Notes: generated by a model not told the origin, from the sequence alone. A DNA stretch of 64,000 nt from Solea solea (GCF_958295425.1 NC_081149.1:4695701-4759700); one strand, 5' to 3'; positions 1 through 11,319 are shown, numbered from the stretch's first letter. Translations and numbers: made by a program.

Positions 1-78
1 TATTTTTCTAATAAAAAATCATTTTCAATCCTCATCAAAGTCACAAAGAAACACTTAACACTGTGTCTCAACCTGCAG

Positions 79-263
79 GCCACCTGTCAGCGAGGATTTG
101 TCTCAATGGAGGAGTCGCATCTGAAGGTCGTCGAGGAGCTGCAGCGCCGACACCAACAGGAGGTGGAGCGCCTCCTGGTGGAAAGAGACCAACTGCTGGA
201 GGAGGAAAGCGCTGCCACGGCAACAGGTCTGTCAGCACAGCCATCAGTATTTTATTCATATAC

Positions 264-321
<58 letters not shown>

Positions 322-1628
322 CCAGGATCAATATAAGCTTGAAGGAATCTGTGAAGGGCTTGAACCTCATCCTGTTCTTCTCCTCTCAGCGATTGCAGCC
401 ATAGAGAACGCCCACCGTGTGGAGCTGCAGCGCCACATGCAGGAAAGGTGTCTGTCAAAAAACGATGAAGTAAGCGCTGAGTTGGCGGAGATGCTTGAGG
501 AGCTGGCCTCCCACCAGAGGGAGCTGCAGGTCCTGTCGCAGCAGTTTTCTCTCAAGTGTCTGGAGAACGGACATCTGGTTCAGGCTCTGGAAGCCGAGAG
601 GAAAGCGCTATGCCAGTGTCAGCAGGAAAATCAGGACCTGAGGTCCAGAAACCAGGTGAGAGGCCGGGTGACCGCAGGAAAATTACTGTACATGTCATTC
701 AAAGTAACTAATGATATGTTGTTGTTGTGTTCGTCTCTGGTCTAGGAGCTAAGTGGTCACCTAGCAGCAGAGATCACCAGACTGTGTTCACTGGCCAAAC
801 ATGACGAGCTGCCACTCAGTCAGAGGATGGACGTCTATGAGCTGGAGGTGAGACTCTGTGTGGAGGAGGTGGAGGAAGAGGAGGAGGTTAAAATGGGAAA
901 AAAAAATTCAAATAATGAGTTAATCTATACATCCACCAACCGATTGGCTGCCAAATAATGAGCTATTCTATACATCAATAGACAGACTGACTGCCAAATA
1001 ATGAGCTTATCTATACATCCACCAACTGATTGGCTGCCAAATAATGAGCTATTCTATACATCAATAGACAGACTGACTGCCAAATAATGAGCTATTCTAT
1101 ACATCCAATGACAGACTGCCAAATCATGAGCTATTCTTTATATCCACCCATAGACTGATGTATGTTTTAAAGACATGATGAAGATGATGATGATGAAGTA
1201 TTTTATTTTTTCAGATCACCCTGCGAGTGAAGGAGTGTGAGGTCGAGTGTCTGAAGCAGGAAGTCACGTCTCTGAAGGAGGAAGTGCAGTTGGCACAGAG
1301 GGTGAGAACCACCCACCAAAATAAAACTGCTGATCACGCAGCAAATGAGATTCTGAGATTCAACAGTAAAGAGTGTTTTTGAGCAAAAATATTCGATAAA
1401 TCATTTTATTTTTCAGTTTGTTGGTAAAAAAGTTTGTATGTTAATAATAGTAATAATTAATTAATAAAGAGCTGCATTACATTTTAGGACAAAAGAATCG
1501 CAACAAAGAAATACCAGGACATGTTCAGCGAGGTCAACTTCATCAGAGTCAAAGCGGAGCGAGAGACGAACGAACTGAGAGAAAACTTGCAACTGACTCG
1601 TCAGGTTCTGGACCAGGCGTCGCCATAG
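79..1628 (+). CDS. TRIOBP/MPRIP-family coiled-coil protein, C-terminal exons (5' partial)
   Basis: Five exons join in phase: 79-226, 390-655, 746-847, 1215-1301 and 1488-1628 (stop TAG 1626-1628). Each has an AG acceptor, and the internal donors are GT. The product is a continuous heptad-rich coiled coil, including RELQVLSQQFSLKCLEN, AAEITRL and LRVKECEVECLKQEV. This block is typical of the C-terminal halves of TRIOBP (Tara) and MPRIP, actin- and myosin-phosphatase-associated scaffolds. The middle reads closer to MPRIP. The last exon (DKR, KYQD, ERE) reads closer to TRIOBP, and the long MPRIP tail after the coiled coil is absent, so the paralogue is left open. The PH domains would lie left of the window. 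The first acceptor is at 77-78; everything upstream is missing. The next gene follows head-to-tail within about 1 kb. Confidence 0.85.
265..318. repeat. (TA)n microsatellite in intron
   Basis: An uninterrupted TA dinucleotide run lies in the intron between the first two exons seen. It produces spurious Tyr/Ile open frames on both strands. Confidence 0.95.
915..1140. repeat. Short tandem repeat in intron (about 60-70 bp unit)
   Basis: Four to five degenerate copies of a unit containing CCAAATAATGAGCTATTCTA, then ACATCAATAGACAGACTG, lie in the intron upstream of the exon at 1215. Confidence 0.8.
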
Positions 1629-1985
1629 CAACAGCAACATTTCTCTTCAACGCAACGTGAATCACTTTAACCTCAACAACAGCATGTATGTACAGCATGT
1701 AACAAACAAAACACAGTTTCAGAAAACATTTATCTGTCGGTCTCTGGACCAATAATTTTTTATATATTTTTTTAGTTCATGATTCACTTGTCAAACTTTT
1801 ATGTAAATGTTTTAATAATATTGTATCTGTTTCTGTACATTTTTTTTAAAATATTTATATATATATATGTGTGTAAAGCCACTCCCCACTGCTGTATAAT
1901 ATTTAAAATTAAACACTTTTTTCACTAACTGGATTTTATGTTTAAATACTAAAGTGTTATTAATAAATAAATAAATAAAAAAAGT
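1629..1985 (+). other. 3' UTR and polyadenylation region of the TRIOBP/MPRIP-like gene
   Basis: AT-rich sequence follows the stop codon. An AATTAAA-type signal lies near 1905, and overlapping AATAAA hexamers lie at about 1961-1980. They end just before a GT-rich stretch, which would serve as a downstream element. There is no open reading frame of note. Confidence 0.5.
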
Positions 1986-2249
1986 GTGTGTCCGTGTATG
2001 CCTTTTTTATAATATTCAGGCTGTTTTTCAGTGTTCAGTTTTTGCAAAACACACCTTTTCTATGGCAATATTTCCCATTGGAATTGAATGGAGAGCACGG
2101 ATTTAAATGGTTATTTCATACTGTATAAACACAACAAAGCTTGTTCCGTGGAAACAGCAGCAGTCTTCCAGGTCCACACACGCCAAAAGAAGCGGTGCTT
2201 TTATTTTGAAGGCGCGTGTTTCTTTTCCGGTGTCGTCCATGTTGTTTCC

Positions 2250-2630
2250 GTGTGACTTGACAGTGCACAGGAAGAAGGTCTTTCTGTCCATGATGACAAC
2301 TTTAAAACGGCAGCACGCGCTGAAGCTCGCGACACGTTTTGCGTCAATTTAACGCGGTTTTCCTCTCAATTTTTTTGTTGTTGACGTCGAATGTCGTTTC
2401 CGTCTGGAATTAGCTTAGCCACACTGAGGCTAGCTGCTAGCCAGCTAGCATGAGCGCGGGCCATCGCGGTCTTTGTTTACATCCAGTCATGATGACGATG
2501 ATGATGATGATGATGATGATAAGGTGGTGATGGTGTGTTAGCTAACCCCGCTATCAGCGCTGTTTCAGCGGGACAGTGACAGCCTCCGCCCCGGGGATCG
2601 AACACCCACCTCGCTGCTGGCATCGTAGCC
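2250..2630 (+). promoter_or_regulatory. CpG-rich promoter and non-coding first exon of the TCF20/RAI1-like gene
   Basis: CG dinucleotides become frequent here compared with the AT-rich flanks. A GC-rich segment ends in a good splice donor, GTAAGT at 2631-2636. The matching acceptors lie at 3303-3304 and 3330-3331, just before the coding exon. An exon of roughly 2450-2630 is therefore a likely 5' UTR exon. It also holds a (GAT)n tract at about 2490-2522. The transcription start itself cannot be read. Confidence 0.55.
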
Positions 2631-2899
2631 GTAAGTCCACAACACACCACAACAACCTACCTTACCTTAAAATTACACTTGTCCAAAATTGGTATTGTTT
2701 TTAAATGTTGTTACACGTTTATTGCATTATTTTCCGGGGCCTACCTGTTCGAATACCTGACCTAATCGCCAACCCTTGACCGTTAATACTTATTATTACT
2801 GATCAGTTAATCCAGACATTAAACTTACATTTAGATACTGTGATATAAAGAGGACTTAAGAGGAAAAAATTAAAAACCAACTTTGATTGGACGGTTATT

Positions 2900-3060
2900 C
2901 CACAAGTTTACAGAGCTGCAACCAACAATTATCATAAACACTTAATTGAGAACATTAATGTTTCTCAAATACCATTATTTCTTTCTTACATGGAGAAAAC
3001 AAACCAGGAAATATTCACATTGAAGAAGCTGAAACAACTATTATTTGAATAAAAAACCAC
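2900..3060. repeat. Degenerate dispersed repeat (ATTAATCGATTAAT family)
   Basis: The segment contains GAGCTGCAACCAACAATTAT and, later, AGGAAATATTCACATTGAAG. The same pair of modules recurs near 13735, 39230-39510, 42460-42720, 44180-44300, 46240-46600, 53560-53680 and 58280-58500. It is an old interspersed element of unknown class. Confidence 0.55.
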
Positions 3061-3071
3061 TCACTAGTTGT

Positions 3072-3258
3072 TTTTTAATGCACTACAAAGTAGTGTTGCC
3101 TCACAGCAGAAGGTCTCCTGTTCAAATCCCAGTTTAATCGAGGGCCTTCCTGTGAGGAGTTTGCATGTTCTTGTTACCACAGAATTGGACGCTCTAATGT
3201 GAGAGTGAGTGGTTGTTGCGATGGACTGGCGACGTGTCCTGTGTGCAGATATAACAGA
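3072..3258 (+). mobile_element. tRNA-derived SINE fragment
   Basis: A B-box-like GTTCAAATCCC is followed by GGAGTTTGCATGTTC and GATGGACTGGCGAC. This order is seen in fish tRNA-derived SINEs and in the longer copy at 20340-20590. No intact A box is visible, so the copy is truncated or diverged. It lies in intron 1 of the TCF20/RAI1-like gene. Confidence 0.65.
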
Positions 3259-3333
3259 GTATAATTTAAGATTGGTCACAGTAAAGCTAATGTCTGTGTT
3301 GCAGTGACGGAAGTGTCCTCTTGTGTTGCAGTG

Positions 3334-6300
3334 ATGGAAGTGTCCTCACAGGATCCATCCCTCGTGGCCATGGACCTGTCAAAGAGCTACAAACCCCTGA
3401 CCCGCAGCCACACTGAAGCCATGGACCTGGTGAAGAAGCCGGAGTGGTACCATCGCCGTCCAGCAGGCTGCAGCGCGGACATCACAGTGTCCTCGTTTCG
3501 ATCCAGAGCCTCGTCGTCCTCTTTTAACTCTCTCTCATCGGCACCAGCTCCCGCCGCCGTCCACTGCAGAGACATGGACCAGGTCCCTGAGGCTTTGACC
3601 GGCTACATGAACTCGTCAATTGCTCCGGGTCTGGATTTATACCATGACGGAGTTCACGGCAACCTGTGGCATCCGGGTTTCTACGGTCCTGACCGGAGTG
3701 TCGGCCCCGCTCCTGAAAGCAGCGGCGCGGAGGAGAGCGACAGCGGCTCTGATGTCATTTTCCTTGTTTCCTCTGCGAAGGAGCCGCTCTTATGTAGCTC
3801 CTTCATCCAGGACAGTGTGAGACACATCGTGGAGCCTCTGTCGCCGGCTGTGTCTTCGCTGGGGGGAGGGCGAGACTGCTGTCACCTTCCTCAGCCTCTG
3901 AGCTCCCCCAGTGCCGACAGCTCGTATTCAGACGACTCGTCGGACAGCTCAGTGGACATCCCTGTTCATCACACCAGGCCCGTCGTCCTCCTGTCGGACC
4001 TCGGCCCTGTTTATGGCAACCGCGTCCAATCTCTCAATGTTTCCAGCGACGACAGCGACGTCATTGAAGTCTCCGTCACTAACTGCAAGAAAAGAAGCCG
4101 CAGCTTTTCTCACAAGAAAACTGTCCCTTGTAAAAAGAGTGACATGAGCGACACATCGCCTCAGAGTGGACGAGAAAAAGCTCCAGCTAAAAAAGTGCGG
4201 CGTAGCACCAGAATCAGAAAACCTATGTCCGAGACACCGCAGTTTTCCTGCGCGGCGTCCCGGTACAGTCTGAGGAGACAGGCCAAAAATGACGCAGTGG
4301 GAATTTACAATGAAAGCTGCGATTCTGATGATATGATGGATTACACGGCAAGGTTGTCCAACCCAGAGGTTGATGAGTCCCTCTCACCACCAAACGAGTC
4401 ACAGAGAGCGAGCAGCAGCTCACACGAGTCAGATGTGGACGTTCTGACGGAGAGGACGTCACCACCACCTCGCGGGAAACCTACGAGCCCGGCTAAGAAG
4501 CCGCTCACAACAACAAAAAGGTTAAGAGGAACCAAACAGAAACAGCAGAACCTCAAGGCGTCACCAGCAAACAAAAAAAACACCACGAGGCGGAAGAAAA
4601 AAAGACGAACTTGCTCCGGACCATCTTCTCTGTTTCCTCCCAGAGAGCCAGAAATCAAGCTGAGATATGCGAAACTTAAAGCGGAGAAAAAAGCCAAGAA
4701 ATCGGACGCTTTCTGTCCCTTTGTCCACGTGGAGCAAAGGACGTGCACTGTGGTCAACTTCGAGGAGGAGGAGGCAACTGTGCGGAGCAGCCAAGGAGCA
4801 CGGACACAGATTGGTGTTAAGTCTCTGCCCGGGTCTTTACCCAAGACGTCCTGTTTCCGGCTGAGTCGGCTCCGCTCAGAGAGCAGGAGCCAGGGGGCGC
4901 TCTACTGCAGCCTGTGCGGTCAGATGGCCAACTTGAAGGGTCTCGGGGACCTTCATGGCCCATACTGTCGCAGCAGCTCACGTTTGGACGTCCAGAGCTG
5001 CAGGACTGAGCAGAAGGAGGAAGACTGCTCGCGCAAACTCGCTGATTCAGTCAATTCCCCAGACATTAGTTACAATAGTCGCGCATGCTCTCCTGCGGTC
5101 AAGTGTTCACAAGGCGGCGACAGCAGCGCACTGCCAAAGATCCGTCTTCAGGAGGACGAGTGCTGGATTCACGAAGACTGCGGCATCTGGTCCACCGGCG
5201 TCTTCCTTGTCAGAGGGAAGCTGTACGGCTTAGAGGAGGCGGCACGACTGGCACAGGAAACAGTGAGTGACACATGTTTTTATCCCCGTGTTTTCATGAT
5301 AGGTAAACAGTTAAATTAAATCTTAAACTTAAATAAAAAAAGTTCTGCAAATTTGTTTGGGGACCTCAAAAACAATCTTCCCCGACCCATCTGTGGGTCC
5401 CGACCCAGACATTGGGAACCCCCTGCTTTTTAGACCCGACAACGTTTAAACAAAATCCGATTTGTTTGTATTTCTGTGTGTTTCTGTTCAGGTTTGTTCA
5501 GCGTGTCAACAAACAGGTGCAATTATGGGCTGTTTCCAGAAGGGCTGTTCCAGATACTATCACTACATATGTGCCATTCACTCAGGTAGAGTATTCATCC
5601 ATTCATTCAGTCATTTAAATCTCTAATCAAGCAGACCTTCATGACAAGATCTTTGTCCGACTTCATCGCGAACATCCCCCTGTGTCCCCCCTGCGGGTAT
5701 CTCAGCATCTCAGTGAATAATATCTACGTCACATGTTCACGTCTTTATCTCACTGTTAGACAAACTTTACCAACGTGTGAAGTGAAGTTTGTGAACCACT
5801 CACTCTCCCACACCAAAGCCCATAGAGAAAATCAGTGATTTTAACATGACACACACACACACACACAGAAGTTGTTCATCCACTGCTGCCTCCATCACTA
5901 CGTTCAAATGTCTTATTCTGTTACTTCACGCTTGAAATCCTTTGTTCTGATTTACTTCAGTGACACAAAGTGACCACATGAGGCAGCAGTCGACAGCAGC
6001 TCTTGTGTCCCCGTGAGCTAAAATCACTCATTTTCTCTATGGGGTTTGGTGTGGGAGAGTGAGTGGTTTACGAACTTCACTCTGCTGTTGGTAAAGTTTG
6101 TCTAACAGTGAGATAAAGACCATGTTCTTAAGATATCGCAGACTTAAACTGACAGAGAGTGTTTTGTTAAGTGGCTGAAAATCAGTTTTTCCTCCGCTGG
6201 CAGTCACTGAGAATGAGCCTCAGTGTTCTAAATACTCTATATTTAGAATTTTAATGATACTTTTATGATGTAAATATTTGGCCTGTTTGCACAATTGTTG

Positions 6301-9187
6301 CATCAGATCATTAAGAATCTGAATTTATTTTGAAATCTGGATTAAATACAGGCATGAAACGTGAACACGTTCTTTTCTGCTATCACATGTTTTTCTTTAA
6401 TAACTTGGTTTTGACTTGTGAAGAAAATGTTTAAAGTTATGGATGTTTGAAGGACTGCTTTTCTTATGTGTGTGTGTGTGTGTGTGTGTCTCAGGCTGTG
6501 CCCTCAATGAGGAGAACTTCTCCATGCGATGTACAGAGCACAAGGTAAACACATGAAAAGTCTTAAAGGGGACATATTATGCAAAATCAACTTTTTAACC
6601 ATTTCAATACTTATATTTGGGAATCTGGAGGCCCTACCAGTCGCCAAAGTGTGGAAAAAGAATACTCAGTCATGTTTTCGTGGTCCCCTTTAGTGTAAGT
6701 ATAGGCGATAAAACACTCCATGTTGAATTCCCTGCACTTATGACGTCAGCATGAGCATTTCACCTCGAATGTTACCACCCACCAGTAAGTTTACTTCGAG
6801 AGCTCCACCTTAGCTTCACCCTGCGAGAGTGCAGGCGAGGGAGGAAGAGCGGTATTATGTCAACGCGGAGGGACAAGTGTGCTGTTGGTGGCTGCACAGT
6901 GGAGCACAGTGTTTTACACAAACTTCCAGCCTCAGAGGATTTTATATATGAAGCTAATGTTCCGGATAAAGTCAGCGAACGTATTTCACTGACGTACAAA
7001 CACACACATTTTGTAGAAAAGGTCAAATGGAGCTCATAACTGACCATTCTGACACGTCCTAATTAAAAATATGTGTTCTGTACGTCCTCCATGACCGGAG
7101 CACAGACTCAGTCTGATACAGTCACATACAGCGGCCGTTTATGCCGCTCGCCACTGGCGATCAGCGGTAGCGATCAGCGGTGCTGCACTCTCTGTGCAGC
7201 GGTGCTGCACTCTCTGTGAAAATCAGTTTAAAAGACAGCACCGCTGATCGACCGGCGGTGAGCTGCCTAAACTGGCGCTGTATGTGTGAGTGCCATCACA
7301 GGAACAGACCTCCGACACATGGATACTTAGGGACAGCACAGCTGATCGCCAGCGGCGAGCGGCGAGCGGCGAGCTGCCTAAACTGATCGCCAGCTCCGGA
7401 GCATACAGTCACCGGTCTGATACAGCGCCAGTTTATTCAGCTCACCGCGCGCTGCTGGCGATCAGCGGCGGCGATCAGCTGTGCTGTCCCTAAGTGTATT
7501 TAACTGATTTACAGTTCGGCACTGTTCGGCTCGATCCTTATGTAGGACGTCTCTTCCTGTGACGGCACTCTCGCTGTTTTCTGCGCATGCTGCCATGTTG
7601 ATATTGTCAGAGAACTAGTGGAGGGAGGGGGAGAGGAATAGCAGCTGAGCGAGTGAGCGCTGTAAAGAGGACAAATCAGAAACCCCCTGGAAGAAGTGGG
7701 TGTGTGTTTGCCTGTGTCTCATTTGCATATAAAGGGACCATGCACGAAAACCGAGCGTTCTGAAAGGGGCGGGTTTAGCAGGGTTATTGAAATGCTATTG
7801 TGCTTCATCCTTATGGTATTTTGACCAAAGCATGTCACTGACATGTTCATTAGGACACCAGGGAACTATTTTAATGGGGGAATACATGATACAAAGGCCT
7901 GTAAAAGCCTGGTGTCTGTCTGTGTGATGAGCTTCATGGCCTCTGGGGGGCACCAGAGCACCTGTTGTTAATGTTAAATCTCACCTTCCTTCATGTGGGT
8001 TTTAAAGCCAGTGGTTTTCACACTAAACTCTGTTGAATCTGTTTTTATTAATGTTATTCATGTATAAAAATCCAGATGTCACCTCTAAAGGTCTGATTGT
8101 TCCGCTGAGTCATGTGACCCACACCACAGAGACGGCAGATATGACGATATATCGGGAGCAGAGGTTGCGCTAGACTTTTTCGTTGTCTGTCATTTTGACT
8201 GACAGGGTCATAAAAATCATGTCATCACGCGACCCCTGATCGGGAGTGCTTCGACCGATAACTGATACCGATATATATCTACGATTTGTCCTTGACTGAG
8301 ATCATTTAGTCTCTTTGGTCGTGAATTTAACGTAATATTTTTCATACTCACGTTGCAGCAGATGTAGACACATAATCTTTATTGTGCAAATTTTAAAATC
8401 CGTATAAAATAACTGCTGTAGAGGGCGCAGCATAGAAGTCAAGGAGGTGGCAGCTTATTCAGGTCATATCAAAGGATCTTAACATGTATGCCGATATCTG
8501 TTAATACATTCATTTAAAGTTAATATCAGACGATGCCGATAATACTGTGCTTCAGATTGATAAAATACATTGATTTTATAAAGACAAAGAGAGAGCAAAG
8601 TTAAAGCTCCCGCCGCCTTTCCACCAGGTGGCACTAGGACCTTGACTCGAAATTCGCCACAGTTCCGATTGTTGCTGTGGCCACGCCCCTTTTGTATCTG
8701 CGAAACCTTTTCATAAGTTTCCATCTTTGATGCGTCTCATACAAATTGACACTATTTTTTTTACGTTGCTAAGATTAACATGCTCAGCCGAGCTCGTTCA
8801 TTTACAAAAAATGGGAAAAAATTCAAAATGCCCCACTTCCTGTTGTGTTGAGGTCATGGTCCCAATGGACTTTTTTGTTCAGCTTGGGCTGAGACATGTT
8901 TCCACCAAGTTTCGTGGAATTTGGTACAACTTAGTTTTGTCATGTTTTACCTACTGAGCCACTTTACATCAGTTTAACGTATTTCCCTTATTTTACTGTA
9001 TTTATTGTGATTTGCTTGCAAATTTCCATCCGGTTTGTTCACAACTGGAACTTATCAGGCCCAACCTCCTCTGTTCTTCACTAAGAATTAAAAACAGTTT
9101 ATTTATTTCCAGCTGTTTGTTTGTTTGTTTGTTTGCGTTCAACAGAACAAAGCGTTCACCAGTATCACCCGACGACGCAGGAGATGA
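3334..9187 (+). CDS. TCF20/RAI1-family protein with C-terminal extended PHD finger
   Basis: Coding exons are 3334-5262, 5492-5585, 6495-6544 and probably 9146-9187, giving about 704 residues. The first three join cleanly in phase; the last gives only a 13-residue basic tail and is less sure. Visible features: serine-rich acidic N-terminal half; basic Lys/Arg-rich middle; EPEIKLRYAKLK followed by FCPFVHVEQRTCTVVN, a block shared with RAI1; then an ePHD. The ePHD has a C2HC part (YCSLCGQMANLKGLGDLHGPYC, CWIHEDCGIW) and a PHD part (VCSACQQTGAIMGCFQKGC, YHYICAIHSGCAL, MRCTEHK). RAI1 and TCF20 are nuclear chromatin-binding regulators of nearly 2,000 residues, so this is a short third-member-like form lacking the long N-terminus. 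The start at 3334 is the first ATG after the acceptor. The intron 5586-6494 holds a foldback element. Confidence 0.85.
5728..6136. mobile_element. Foldback (palindromic) element, copy A
   Basis: The left arm (TTTATCTCACTGTTAGACAA, then CACTCTCCCACACCAAAG) is the reverse complement of the right arm (CTTTGGTGTGGGAGAGTG, then TTGTCTAACAGTGAGATAAA). Interior blocks around CACTGCTGCCTC and GAGGCAGCAG also pair, leaving only a short loop near 5930. This is the longest copy of five in the window. It lies in the TCF20/RAI1-like gene's intron. No transposase is encoded. Confidence 0.85.
6563..7880. mobile_element. Kolobok-like/THAP DNA transposon remnant
   Basis: TTAA at 6563-6566 is followed by AGGGGACATATTATGC. 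This looks like a TTAA-duplicating Kolobok-type end. At 6857-7039 a short frame starts MSTRRDKCAVGGCTVEHSVL, with the CxxxC and HKLP spacing of the THAP-like zinc finger in such fish elements. The frame stops after about 60 residues, so it is a fossil. The inner part (7130-7500) holds repeated GGCGATCAGCGG modules. A short inverted match to the left end occurs at about 6682-6692, and the true right end was not found. Confidence 0.55.
8130..8960. other. Old repeat mosaic, no gene seen
   Basis: This stretch holds fragments such as GACCGATAACTGATACCGAT and CACCAAGTTTCGTGGAATTT that resemble decayed interspersed repeats. No splice-compatible coding frame was found. It lies in the last intron of the TCF20/RAI1-like gene. 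Confidence 0.4.
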
Positions 9188-9228
9188 CGCAGAAGAAACA
9201 CGGAGGCTCTGGAGGTTTGTGATAGTTT

Positions 9229-9595
9229 CCATTTTCTCACTTTATCTCACTGTTGTGGTGGAAACTCTCCCACACCAAAGTCCACAGAGAAAATCAGTGA
9301 TTTTAGCTGCAGGGACACAGGAGCTGCTGGTCTACTGCTGCCTCGTGTGGTCACTTTGTGTCACTGAAGTAAATCAAAACAAAGGATTTCAAACACTGAA
9401 GTGACAAAATAAGACATTTGAACTTAATGATGGAGGCAACAGGCAACAACTTCTGTGTGTGTGTGTGTGTGATGTTAAAATCACTGATTTTCTCTGTGGG
9501 CTTTGGTGTGGGAGAGTGAGTGGTTTACGAACTTCAGTTTCCTGTTGGTAAAGTTTGTCTCACAGTGAGATGAAGGTGTGAACATGTTCTGAAGA
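9229..9595. mobile_element. Foldback element, copy B
   Basis: Same family as copy A, with the loop in the opposite orientation. The left arm (CTCTCCCACACCAAAG) is partly rearranged, while the right arm (CTTTGGTGTGGGAGAGTG, then TGTCTCACAGTGAGATGA) is complete. It starts within about 40 bp of the candidate last exon of the TCF20/RAI1-like gene, so it probably lies in that gene's 3' UTR or last intron. Confidence 0.8.
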
Positions 9596-9687
9596 CATTT
9601 TAAACTTTAGCATGTGAGTCTTTAAGTGTTTACAGCACAAAAAAACAAAACAGGAACTATCACTTTAAGAATCACTGCTCTACTGTG

Positions 9688-9689
<2 letters not shown>

Positions 9690-9720
<31 letters not shown>

Positions 9721-9900
9721 GTGTGTCAACACATGAAGTAAAGAATCAAAATAATAATTTGGATTCTTTTCTTTTTTTCAGATCTCCTCAGGGTGTGAAG
9801 GCGTCACCTCTGCTGTTTACTAACACTGTGTGTGTGTGTGTGTGCATGTGAGCGTGCGTGCGTGTGTGTGTGTGTGTGTGTGTGTGTACAAATGTCTTTG
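9690..9900. repeat. (TTA)n and (GT)n microsatellites
   Basis: A TTA run is seen at about 9689-9719, and GT/GC-rich dinucleotide runs at about 9824-9890. Between them, at 9781, a TTTTTTCAG-type acceptor-like site precedes an open stretch that could be an alternative last exon. Confidence 0.8.
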
Positions 9901-10330
9901 AGGACCAAAAAAAAAACAAACTTATACCACCACAAGTGAGGAGGTTTTTGTGAAAGTGAGGACAGTGGGATTACTTCATGGCAAGTTCAGGGATTTTCAA
10001 AATAAAATATTGTTGTATTACGTTTTTTTAGCTTGAAAGTAAAATGCATTCATGTTATTTCTGGTATTAGTAGTTCTTCTTCTCAGACAAATACACGTTT
10101 AAAATCCCTTCCTCATCCGGCTTTCAAAATAAGAGCCATTAACTTTGGCACGTAGGAGTCGTTATTCTTACAAAACAAAATATACATTTTCATATCTTTT
10201 TTTTATTTGTAATTTGAGTCAAAGTAGTTTTTGGTAGTTTTTAGGGTTTGGGTTAGGTTTAGATTAGGGATTAGGGAGTGGATTATGTCTGGGTGTCCTC
10301 ACTAAGAATGCTGTACGAGTGTGTGTGTGT
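9890..10330. repeat. Interspersed repeat flanked by GT microsatellites
   Basis: The block runs from TTTGAGGACC to GGTGTCCTCACTAAGAATGC with (GT)n on both sides. Related GAGGACC blocks occur at about 31725-31815 and 62550-62665 beside other GT runs. Confidence 0.45.
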
Positions 10331-11150
10331 GTGTATTTATTCTTAAAAATCAACACCTGGATTAGCCACGTCACAAACACAGTTTATTATTTGACCATGA
10401 TAATAATAATCTAAGAGATTAACTTAATTCCTACTGTTTTTGTACGACTTTTCTATAATTGTTGGTTCTTCAGGCGTCACATGATGAGGTCACATGACGA
10501 GGACCATTTACTTTGATCAAGAAGCAGGAACAGCTGTCGTTTGCTACTCTGCACTTTATTAATATGATTTTATTTATGTCTGAATTGTTCTTTATCATAC
10601 AGTTATTTAAGTTTAATATAAAGCTGCACTAAGTAGGATTTATATATATATATATAAATATTAGTGTGAGCTTTATTGATTCATCTCATGACAGACACTA
10701 AATGTTTAAAAAAGAAAAGAGATTTTAATCCAGATTTTAGTTTTATGCCTGCACTTTGTATCTGAGTAAATAAAAAAACAAGATGATTGTTATTTAATAA
10801 TAAAAAAAATTATCATTAAAATCTTTTTTCTCTTCGAAGTTTTTTTTTAATGAAAATGTGTTTTTAATCCACATTATGTGTAATTTCTGATACTAGGTGT
10901 CTCTCTCTAAATCAATCTTCCGTGTTTTTCTACACTTTTAGCAGAGGCGGTGAAAAGACGACGTCTTTCAAAGAACCAATGACTCAATGTTAGACGCTTT
11001 CTCTCTCCCACTTTTTGGTAACAAAAAAAAAAGCCAATTATTTTTCCTCATTTTGCGATCAAAAAAAAAAAAAAAGCATCAGCTTCCCAAATAAAATTGG
11101 GATCATTTTCCTTTTTACCCCTCTCTCACTGTTTTGGAAAAAGCAAACAA
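10331..11150. other. AT-rich intergenic sequence
   Basis: AT-rich DNA without a credible exon. A GAGTAAATAAA at about 10764 could be a distal polyadenylation signal for the upstream gene. Homopolymer A and T runs are frequent. Confidence 0.4.
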
Positions 11151-11157
11151 AAATCCT

Positions 11158-11312
11158 CCACGGGGGGGGTGCTGTGCCCATCTCAGCTGACATACCCACA
11201 CGGGGAGAACATGCAAACTCCTTGCAGAAAGGCCCTTGTTCCAACTGGGGCTTGAACCTGGGTCTTCTTGCTGCAAAGGCAAGAGCGCTAACCACTACAC
11301 CAACCGTGCAGC
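11158..11312 (-). mobile_element. tRNA-derived SINE fragment
   Basis: Read on the minus strand, it begins GGGCTGCACGGTTGGTGTAG. An A-box-like TGGTGTAGTGGTTAGCG and a B box GGTTCAAGCCC follow, then the conserved GGAGTTTGCATGTTCTCCCC core. This is a tRNA-headed SINE lacking its tail. A related copy lies at 37105-37200. Confidence 0.75.
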
Positions 11313-11319
11313 CCAGTCA

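Noticed and set aside
4341..4844. Minus-strand 167-codon frame opposite the TCF20/RAI1-like exon
   Set aside because: It is an antisense shadow of a real coding exon and has no independent support.
11158..11312. Possible functional tRNA gene on the minus strand
   Set aside because: A-box and B-box sequences are present, but the acceptor stem does not close and the SINE core follows directly. It is a SINE head.
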